From Schlegelella_A sp038234975 (GTDB taxonomy: Bacteria > Pseudomonadota > Gammaproteobacteria > Burkholderiales > Burkholderiaceae_C), in NCBI GenBank assembly GCA_038234975.1, contig JBBSUK010000140.1, forward strand, positions 1-8,984: a DNA stretch of 8,984 nt. Reading direction: 5' to 3'. The position numbers and the translations under genes were made by a program. The stretch's first letter is position 1; each line of letters begins with the position of its first letter. Positions 1-5,255 of the stretch are shown piece by piece. The notes beneath the pieces were generated by a model, which was not told the DNA's origin, searched no databases, and saw nothing but the letters and a program-made list of their open reading frames with translations.

Positions 1-1217
1 ACATCGGACACGTAGTGGCTGTGGACATCGCCGCCGAGCACGACGGCACCCGAGATGCGCCGGGCCGCCAGCGCAGCGAGCAACCGGTCGCGTGACGCGG
101 CGTAGCCGTCCCATCCGTCTGACCAGTAGGTGCCGCCGCCGACGGCCGGGTCGCTCCAAGAGAAGCGCGACATCAGCGTCTGCTGCACCAGCAGGTTCCA
201 TGGGCGCGACGCATCCCAGCCATCGGCGAGCCAGCGCTCCTGCGCCATGCCGAGCAGCGTGCGCTTCGGGTCGCGGTAGGCGGGGCAGTCGGCGAGCGTG
301 CTGGTGTTGGTGCCGCCGCGGCCGGGACGGGGGCAGGCCTGCGGATCGCGGTACTGGCGGTCGTCGACGAGGTGGATGCGAGCGAGGCGACCCCAGTCGA
401 GCCGGCCATAGATGCGCATGTCGCCGGCGACCGGACGCGCCGCCTTCGGGAACGGCATGTGCTCCCAATAGGCACGGTAGGCGGCCGCGCGGCGCGCAGC
501 GAAGCCCGGGTCGAGGTCGGGCGCCTGCAGGCCTGCGTAGTCGTTCTGCACCTCGTGGTCGTCCCAGACCAGGAGCCACGGCGCCGCGGCGTGCGCGGCC
601 TGGAGCAGCGGGTCGCTCTTGTAGGTGGCGTAGCGGGCGCGGTAGCCGTCGAGCGTGCGGACGATGCCGCCCTCGTAGCGCCGGATCGCGTCCTTGCGCA
701 TCGCCGATTCGTAGATGTAGTCACCGACGAAGACGACGAGGTCGGGCTCGTCGGCGGCGATCTGGCGCCACGCCGCGTAGTGGCCGACGTCGAAGCGCTG
801 GCAGCTGGCCAGCGCAAGGCGAAGCGTCGCCGCGGCGTCGGCGGCCGGCGCGGTGCGGGTCCGACCGACGGGGCTCCGGTCGCCGAGCGACGTGAAGCGG
901 TAGTGGTACCAGCGCCCGGGTTCGAGGCCCGTCGGCTCGGCGTGAACGCTGTGCGCCGCCGCTGCCTCGGCGAGTTCCTCGCCCTGAGCGACGACGCGGC
1001 GAAACGACGCGTCGAGCGCCACTTCCCAGCGCACTGGCTCGCGCGGGGCGAGTGCATCGCCGGTGAGCCGCGTCCACAGCACCATGCCGTCGGGTCGCGG
1101 CTGCCCCGAGGCGACGCCGAGCGAGAAGCGCGCAACGTCGGCGGCGCGGGCGTGGCGGACGAAAGCCGGGGCGACGGTCAGCGCCGCGGCGCCGGCGAGC
1201 AGGCGACGGCGGCGCAT
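1..1217 (-). CDS. phoD: PhoD-family alkaline phosphatase (metallophosphatase), C-terminus cut by window edge
   Basis: A secreted phosphodiesterase/phosphomonoesterase of the PhoD family, which frees inorganic phosphate from organic esters outside the cytoplasm. The protein reads in one frame from the ATG at 1217 to the left edge, giving 405 residues; the family is usually about 500 or more, so roughly the last fifth is missing. The N-terminus MRRRRLLAGAAALT is an arginine-rich Tat-type signal followed by a hydrophobic stretch and an ARA/AD cleavage site near residue 25. A PhoD N-terminal domain follows (FSLGVASGQPRPDGMVLWTR, about 31-50). Metallophosphatase motifs are GDYIYE (165-170), WDDHEVQND (218-226) and GGDVHSHYV (395-403), with D166, D219, D220, H221, D397, H399 and H401 as probable metal or active-site residues. 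The start is supported by GAGGGA seven bases upstream, which overlaps the stop of the ATPase gene 11 bases before it, so the two are probably cotranscribed. I see no Pho box directly before it. Family assignment is firm; the substrate is unknown. Confidence 0.94.
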   Translation of the reverse strand, partial: MRRRRLLAGAAALTVAPAFVRHARAADVARFSLGVASGQPRPDGMVLWTRLTGDALAPREPVRWEVALDASFRRVVAQGEELAEAAAAHSVHAEPTGLEPGRWYHYRFTSLGDRSPVGRTRTAPAADAAATLRLALASCQRFDVGHYAAWRQIAADEPDLVVFVGDYIYESAMRKDAIRRYEGGIVRTLDGYRARYATYKSDPLLQAAHAAAPWLLVWDDHEVQNDYAGLQAPDLDPGFAARRAAAYRAYWEHMPFPKAARPVAGDMRIYGRLDWGRLARIHLVDDRQYRDPQACPRPGRGGTNTSTLADCPAYRDPKRTLLGMAQERWLADGWDASRPWNLLVQQTLMSRFSWSDPAVGGGTYWSDGWDGYAASRDRLLAALAARRISGAVVLGGDVHSHYVSD

Positions 1218-1224
1218 GCCCGAT

Positions 1225-1230
1225 TCCCTC
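1225..1230 (-). promoter_or_regulatory. Ribosome binding site of phoD
   Basis: GAGGGA on the minus strand lies seven bases before the phoD ATG and overlaps the TGA of the preceding ATPase gene. This fixes the phoD start and suggests coupled translation of the pair. Confidence 0.6.
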
Positions 1231-1930
1231 AGACGCCGACCTCGTCGATCTCGCGGTAGACGTCGCGCAGCCACATCTTGACGCGCTGACGGTCCATCAG
1301 GCCGAAGCCGCCACCGTCCTTGTCGCCACTGGTCGCCTTCCAGAAGCTGCTGCTCGTGTTGTCGATGCGGGCGAGGATCGACTCCGACAGCTTCTTCACG
1401 CTGACCACGTGCGCGCCGAGTCCGACGGCGCGCGCCTGCTCGCCCGACTGCTCGAGCGCAGCGAAATCGTTTCCCCGCACCTGGTTGCGGACCAGCACAT
1501 AGCTCAGGCCGGTGCCGAAGCGGTCGAGCAGCCTGCGAAGCAGGTCGGCAGAGTCGCGGCCGGTGTCCATCACGTGCCAGTAGTGGAGCTTCATGCCGAG
1601 CTCGTCGGCCAGGCCGATGACGCCGGCGTCGTCCATCCAGCCGGCGAGCGCGTCGTGCGTCTGCGCGGCAAGGTCGACGAGGATGCGGCGGCCGGGCTGG
1701 TCGACCGCGGCCTCGACGATCGCGTCGAGCGACTCGACCTTGTCGACGGTGACCGGCGACGCGAAGCCCGAGTAGAAGCGCATCAGCGCGCCGTGCGAGC
1801 GGTCGGTGTCGAAGCCGAGGAACGGCATCTCGTGGTCGATGAAGTACTGCGCGAGCAGGCGCGACATCAGCGACTTGCCGACGCCGCCCTTCTCGCCGCC
1901 GATGAAATGGATGTTCGTCGTCGTGGCCAT
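1229..1930 (-). CDS. ParA/MinD-type P-loop ATPase, TraL-like
   Basis: A 233-residue cytoplasmic ATPase of the deviant Walker A (ParA/MinD/SIMIBI) class. Residues 13-20, EKGGVGKS, form the deviant Walker A motif with signature lysine K14 and catalytic-loop lysine K19. D41-T-D43 is the switch I position and ILVDLAAQ (83-90, D86) the Walker B strand. Layout and wording resemble the conjugation protein TraL of IncP plasmids: an IHF start, AQYF-D after the P-loop, an E-x-G-x-x-L-x-x-H stretch near 110-119, and a C-terminal DRQRVKMW helix (213-220). That likeness is recalled from memory, not searched. The ATG at 1930 is chosen because the P-loop follows directly; an open frame extends far upstream but overlaps other genes. 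AGGA lies four bases before it. No ParB, relaxase or other transfer gene is in view, so a plasmid role cannot be claimed. It lies 47 bases after the lipoprotein gene and 11 before phoD. ATPase class is sure; biological role is unknown. Confidence 0.85.
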   Translation of the reverse strand: MATTTNIHFIGGEKGGVGKSLMSRLLAQYFIDHEMPFLGFDTDRSHGALMRFYSGFASPVTVDKVESLDAIVEAAVDQPGRRILVDLAAQTHDALAGWMDDAGVIGLADELGMKLHYWHVMDTGRDSADLLRRLLDRFGTGLSYVLVRNQVRGNDFAALEQSGEQARAVGLGAHVVSVKKLSESILARIDNTSSSFWKATSGDKDGGGFGLMDRQRVKMWLRDVYREIDEVGV

Positions 1931-1977
1931 CGTGTCCTGGTGTTTCCCTTGCTGGTGCCGGGCAGCGGCGGATGCCG

Positions 1978-2232
1978 CTACTTCGCCGGCGCGTTGGCCG
2001 CGGCGGCGGGCGACGACGGCGTGAGCGCGTCGACCGTCGCACCGACCGCCTTGCCCGCGACCTTTGCGGTTCCGCCGACGACCGCGCTGCCGACCGAGAG
2101 CGCGGCGCCACCCACCGAAACCGCACTGCCGACGACGGCCGTGCCGAGCGAGACGACGGCGCAGCCCGACAGTGTCGTCACGCCGAACGCGAAGACGGCG
2201 GGCAGCAGGGTTCGAGCGCGCGGCGCGACCAT
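1978..2232 (-). CDS. Small predicted lipoprotein with glycine/valine repeats
   Basis: An 84-residue protein I do not recognise by name. It has a short basic N-terminus, a hydrophobic stretch and the lipobox LSGC with Cys at residue 24, so it should be lipidated and anchored in a membrane; Ala at the +2 position would favour the outer membrane under the E. coli Lol rule. The mature part is about 61 residues, nearly all Gly, Ala, Val and Ser, with a recurring S-[LV]-G-x-A unit (starting at 28, 39 and 46), then a short Thr/Pro/Ala tail. Such Gly-rich patterning resembles glycine-zipper or NF038104-like small lipoproteins, a comparison I cannot test here. An alternative ATG at 2280 adds 16 arginine-rich residues; the inner start at 2232 gives the proper signal length. 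No Shine-Dalgarno precedes either clearly, but CACAAT sits six bases before the chosen ATG. It lies 51 bases after the SDR stop and 47 before the ATPase. Confidence 0.72.
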   Translation of the reverse strand: MVAPRARTLLPAVFAFGVTTLSGCAVVSLGTAVVGSAVSVGGAALSVGSAVVGGTAKVAGKAVGATVDALTPSSPAAAANAPAK

Positions 2233-2283
2233 CGGTCGATTGTGGCGCAAGGCACCCGGCCGGCCACGTCGGGAAGTCACGCG

Positions 2284-3036
2284 TCAGCCGCGGCCCACGA
2301 ACGGCATCTTGGTCGCCATGATCGTCATCGTCTGCACGTTGGCGTCGAGCGGCAGGCTCGCCATGTACGCCACCGCCGAGCCGACGTGGCGGACGTCCAT
2401 CCGCGGCTCGACGGCGCTCTCGAAGTCGGCCTGCAGCACGCCGGCGGCCATCCTCGCGGTCATCTCGGTCTCGGCGTTGCCGATGTCGATCTGGCCGCAG
2501 GCGATGTCGTGGGCACGGCCTTCGAGCGAGACCGACTTGGTGAGGCCGGTGATCGCGTGCTTGGTCGCGGTGTAGGGCGCCGAGTAGGGGCGCGGCGTCG
2601 TCGCCGAGATCGAGCCGTTGTTGATGATGCGACCGCCCTTGGGCGTCTGCGCCTTCATCATCCGCATCGCCTCGGCGGTGCACAGGAAGACGGCGGTGAG
2701 GTTGACGTCGACGACCGCCTTCCACTTCTCGATGTCGAGTTCGTCGAGCGGTACCGCGGGCGCGCCGGTTCCGGCGTTGTTGAAGAGCAGGTCGAGGCGC
2801 CCGTAGCGCGCCTTCGTCGCCGCGAAGAGTGCCTTGACGGCGGCCGGGTCGGTCGCGTCGGTCGGCACGACGAGCGTCTCGCCGGCACGGTCGCCGGCGG
2901 CGGCTTTCGTCGCCTCGAGCGCGTCGGCGCGGCGACCCGCGAGCACGACCGACCAGCCGTCGGCGAGCAGGGCGAGCGCCGAGGCGCGGCCGACACCGCT
3001 GCCGGCACCGGTGACGAGGGCGATGCGAGAGGTCAT
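2284..3036 (-). CDS. Short-chain dehydrogenase/reductase (SDR)
   Basis: A 250-residue classical SDR oxidoreductase, expected to be a soluble NAD(P)-dependent enzyme. The cofactor loop TGAGSGVG is at 9-16, the NNAG motif at 86-89, the structural Asn at N112, and the catalytic set is S142, Y155 and K159 (YTATK). Arg35-Arg36 at the end of the second strand, where NAD enzymes often have Asp, favour NADPH. The C-terminus ends in TIMATKMPFVGRG, a tail I associate with a group of uncharacterised bacterial SDRs. The length is normal for the family. The ATG at 3036 shares an ATGA overlap with the stop of the membrane-protein gene, and GGAG lies eight bases upstream inside that gene, so translation is probably coupled. 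Substrate cannot be read from sequence. Confidence 0.93.
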   Translation of the reverse strand: MTSRIALVTGAGSGVGRASALALLADGWSVVLAGRRADALEATKAAAGDRAGETLVVPTDATDPAAVKALFAATKARYGRLDLLFNNAGTGAPAVPLDELDIEKWKAVVDVNLTAVFLCTAEAMRMMKAQTPKGGRIINNGSISATTPRPYSAPYTATKHAITGLTKSVSLEGRAHDIACGQIDIGNAETEMTARMAAGVLQADFESAVEPRMDVRHVGSAVAYMASLPLDANVQTMTIMATKMPFVGRG

Positions 3037-3845
3037 GGTTGGCGCTCCGGTACCTGGGACGGTGAATTCGGCTCGATGACGAAGCAGGCGGTGAACGTGA
3101 ACCACAGGCTCACGTAGACGACGGTCCAGAACACGAGCAACAGCGGCGTTGCCAGGAACGTGCCTGCCGTGGGCCCGGCCAGGCCGAGGACGAGCCCGAG
3201 CACGATCGCGAACGCCAGGCCGACCACGGCCCAGGCCAGCCCGTAGATCGTGAATGCGCCCTTGTTTCGCCAGATCGCGACGCTGCTGAAGAAGAGCGAC
3301 TTGGCCCAGCCCTGGCCGCCCCAGAAGACGAGGGCCGGCGCGTGCCAGAACGGCACCGACAGCAGCGATGCGAGCAACAGGCGGAGCAGGACGCCATACA
3401 GCAGCGCCGGATCCGCCGACTTGGCGGCGATCGTTTCCGGCGTCGCGGTCTTGCTCGCGGCCGCCTCCATGAAGGCGCCGAGGGCGCCGCCGTCGACCAG
3501 GCCGATGAGCGCCATGGACGCCATCGCCGCCAGCAGGTACGCGACGCCGAGCTTGAACAGTTCGGGATAGCGCGGGCGACCGGCAGCGAGATCGGTGAAT
3601 GTCAGTGGCACGGGGCGGTCGCCGCCGAGCACGCGACGCGTCGCGATCATGAAGAGCAGCGAGCCGACCGGCGCAAGCACCACGAGCAGCCCTTCGCCGA
3701 CGATCGGAATCGACACCAGGACGAAGATCGCGAGCATGCAGACGACCGAGATCATCGCGAAACCGATCGGCTGACGGCCGAATGCGGTGAAGGCGTCGCG
3801 CACCCACTTCACGCCGTCGCTCGCAGGAGCGTCGCGCAGCTTCAT
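3033..3845 (-). CDS. BPSS1780-family integral membrane protein
   Basis: A 270-residue inner-membrane protein of unknown function that matches my memory of the BPSS1780 family, found widely in Burkholderiales. After a charged cytoplasmic-looking start containing GVKWVRDAF (11-19), I read about six hydrophobic segments near 27-46, 50-69, 97-117, 149-166, 199-223 and 229-256. A conserved-looking loop FWHAPALVFWGGQGWAKSLF (166-185) lies between the fourth and fifth. There is no signal peptide and no catalytic motif. It starts 10 bases after thrB with a strong GAGGGGG five bases upstream that overlaps the thrB stop, and ends inside the SDR start codon. Position between thrB and the SDR gene suggests co-expression, not a shared pathway. 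Family call likely; function unknown. Confidence 0.85.
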   Translation of the reverse strand: MKLRDAPASDGVKWVRDAFTAFGRQPIGFAMISVVCMLAIFVLVSIPIVGEGLLVVLAPVGSLLFMIATRRVLGGDRPVPLTFTDLAAGRPRYPELFKLGVAYLLAAMASMALIGLVDGGALGAFMEAAASKTATPETIAAKSADPALLYGVLLRLLLASLLSVPFWHAPALVFWGGQGWAKSLFFSSVAIWRNKGAFTIYGLAWAVVGLAFAIVLGLVLGLAGPTAGTFLATPLLLVFWTVVYVSLWFTFTACFVIEPNSPSQVPERQP

Positions 3846-3850
3846 GCCGG

Positions 3851-3857
3851 CCCCCTC
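3851..3857 (-). promoter_or_regulatory. Strong ribosome binding site of the BPSS1780-family gene
   Basis: GAGGGGG on the minus strand, five bases before the ATG at 3845 and overlapping the thrB TGA, so termination on thrB would place ribosomes at the next start. Confidence 0.6.
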
Positions 3858-4839
3858 ACGCCGTCGACGACCGGAGCCGCGCGGCGTGCCAGGGCACCTC
3901 GCGCCGCTGCACGAGCACTCGCTCGAAGTGGTCGGGGTCGTGCGCGGTCAGCACGACGGCACTGCGCGGCAGGTGCAGGTCCCACGAGCGCGACAGCCAG
4001 AAGCGGAACGCCGCAGCGCGCATCAACGCCGGCAGCAGGCGCCACTCGGCGCTCTCGAGCGGCCGCACGCTGTCGTACGAGCGCACCATCGCGTCGGCTC
4101 GCTGCTCGACGAGCCGGCCGGTGTCGAGGTCGATGCACCAGTCGTTGAGCGCGACCGCGAGGTCGAACAGCCAGGTGTCGACGCCGGCGAAATAGAAGTC
4201 GAACACGCCGGTGAGCAGCTTGCCGGTGAACATGACGTTGTCGCGGAACAGGTCGCCGTGGATGGCACCGCGCGGCAGCGCCGCGTAGGCCTCGGTCGCG
4301 GCGAGGCTCTGCTGCCAGGCCAGCTCGTCGGCGAGCAGCGCAGCGCGGTCGGCGCTCAGGTGCGGCAGCACGTCGGGTACCGTCGCCGTCCACCAGTCGA
4401 GGCCGCGCAGGTTGGGCTGCACGCGGCTGTAGTCGGCCGCGGCGAGATGCAGTCCGGCGAGCATCGTGCCGACGCTCGCGCAGTCGGCGGCATCGGGCGC
4501 GAGGTGATGCTCGCCAGGGAGGCGGTCGACGAGCGCGGCGGGCCTGCCGGCGACCTCGAACAGCAATTGCCCGGCCGCGTCGGCCTGCGGGCCGGGGACC
4601 GGCAGGCCGCGGTCGGCGAGGTGCTTCATGAGGAACAGGTAGAACGGCAGCTCGTCGGCGGTCAGCCGCTCGAACAGCGTGAGGACGTAGCGGCCGTCGC
4701 GGCCGTCGCGCGTGTCGACGAAGTAGTTGGTGTTCTCGATGCCGCCGGAGCAGGGCGCGAGCGACACCAGTTCGCCGACGTCGAGCCGCGCGAGGAATCG
4801 CTTCGCTTCCTCGAACGGGACCTCGGTGAAGACCGCCAT
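3856..4839 (-). CDS. thrB: Homoserine kinase, type II (aminoglycoside phosphotransferase fold)
   Basis: Phosphorylates L-homoserine to O-phospho-L-homoserine with ATP, the step before threonine synthase in the threonine pathway; cytoplasmic. The 327-residue length is normal for the Pseudomonas/Burkholderia type, which is unrelated to the GHMP-kinase ThrB of E. coli. The N-terminal lobe has MAVFTEVPFEEAKRFL, GIENTNYFV (33-41) and YVLTLFERL (51-59), which includes the ATP-binding strands. The catalytic loop is HGDLFRDN (194-201, probable base D196 and Mg ligand N201), and DFYFAG (214-219) is the counterpart of the kinase DFG with D214 as Mg ligand, followed by DLAVALNDWC (226-235). It lies 13 bases after the DUF2782 gene with no Shine-Dalgarno, so it probably depends on translation of that gene, and 10 bases before the membrane-protein gene. 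A three-residue duplication around 44-49 is odd but lies in a loop. Confidence 0.95.
   Translation of the reverse strand: MAVFTEVPFEEAKRFLARLDVGELVSLAPCSGGIENTNYFVDTRDGRDGRYVLTLFERLTADELPFYLFLMKHLADRGLPVPGPQADAAGQLLFEVAGRPAALVDRLPGEHHLAPDAADCASVGTMLAGLHLAAADYSRVQPNLRGLDWWTATVPDVLPHLSADRAALLADELAWQQSLAATEAYAALPRGAIHGDLFRDNVMFTGKLLTGVFDFYFAGVDTWLFDLAVALNDWCIDLDTGRLVEQRADAMVRSYDSVRPLESAEWRLLPALMRAAAFRFWLSRSWDLHLPRSAVVLTAHDPDHFERVLVQRREVPWHAARLRSSTA
4691..4708 (-). repeat. 9-base tandem duplication inside thrB
   Basis: Two perfect adjacent copies of a 9-base unit (plus-strand CGGCCGTCG) encode an RDG-RDG doublet in the loop between NYFV and YVLTLF of the kinase N-lobe. It keeps the frame and looks like replication slippage that added three residues. 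Confidence 0.75.
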
Positions 4840-4852
4840 GGCGAGGCGGCGA

Positions 4853-5218
4853 TCAGAACTTCAGGATGTTCCAGACCCGCTTGCCGCTCGCGCCGCGCGA
4901 CGCCCCGGCGCCCTCGGAGAGGTCGCGGGAGCCGTCGCCGACGACGATCTCGTAGCTCGGCAGGCGACCCTTCGGATCGACGGTCACCTTCTGCAGCTGG
5001 CCGCGCACGCGCAACTCCTCGATGCGGGCGCGACCGTCTTCGATGACGTTGCGCTGAACCGCCGGCTCACCGCCGCGCTGGGTGTCGACGAGCGCGTCGG
5101 CCTCTGAGGGTGCCGGTGTCGATACGGCTGCGGCAGGCGCCGCAGCAGGCTGCGCATGCGCTGTCGCGGCAGCCGCGAAGGCGACGGCGGCGAGGGCGAT
5201 GCAGGGAGCGTTGCGCAT
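4853..5218 (-). CDS. DUF2782 family secreted protein
   Basis: A 121-residue exported protein of unknown function. It has a Sec-type signal peptide (MRNAPC then an Ala-rich core) with likely cleavage after AHA at residue 22, and a Pro/Ala-rich linker to about residue 38. The conserved domain runs from about 53 to the end: RIEELRVRGQLQKVTVDPKG (65-84), PSYEIV (87-92) and a terminal RVWNILKF. These features fit my memory of DUF2782, which in beta- and gammaproteobacteria lies beside polA and thrB, as here. There is no catalytic signature. Start choice: ATG at 5218 gives a standard signal peptide; ATG at 5227 would add only three residues, and one at 5266 would overlap polA. No Shine-Dalgarno is seen; TAGAAT lies seven bases before the 5218 ATG. 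This is the first gene of the leftward set, divergent from polA with 37 bases between starts. Confidence 0.85.
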   Translation of the reverse strand: MRNAPCIALAAVAFAAAATAHAQPAAAPAAAVSTPAPSEADALVDTQRGGEPAVQRNVIEDGRARIEELRVRGQLQKVTVDPKGRLPSYEIVVGDGSRDLSEGAGASRGASGKRVWNILKF

Positions 5219-5255
5219 GGGGCGCATTCTAGGACGCACCCTGCACAATGAGGCG
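5219..5255. promoter_or_regulatory. 37-base divergent spacer between the DUF2782 gene and polA
   Basis: The whole space between two divergent start codons. On the minus strand TAGAAT (5231-5226, five of six bases of the sigma-70 -10) ends exactly seven bases before the DUF2782 ATG. On the plus strand CACAAT (5244-5249, four of six) ends six bases before the polA ATG. No good -35 is seen at 16-18 bases from either. GAGG at 5250-5253 is only two bases from the polA ATG, too near for a normal Shine-Dalgarno. If either hexamer is real, its transcript would begin at or within a few bases of the start codon. Promoters further inside the opposite gene remain possible. Confidence 0.4.

Noticed and set aside
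1931..1977. The 47-base gap between lipoprotein and ATPase genes as a terminator or small RNA site
   Set aside because: I see no stable hairpin followed by a T run on the minus strand; only the AGGA site near the ATPase start stands out.
1229..2725. A 498-codon reading of the ATPase frame as one long fusion protein
   Set aside because: The upstream part is Arg-rich shadow sequence opposite frames of the SDR and lipoprotein genes; the P-loop protein starts naturally at 1930.
1972..3117. Plus-strand open frames opposite the lipoprotein and SDR genes, and similar ones at 372-1259, 1409-2575 and 3787-5046
   Set aside because: All lie opposite genes with clear family motifs and give low-complexity Arg/Gly/Ala translations; this is expected at such high GC.
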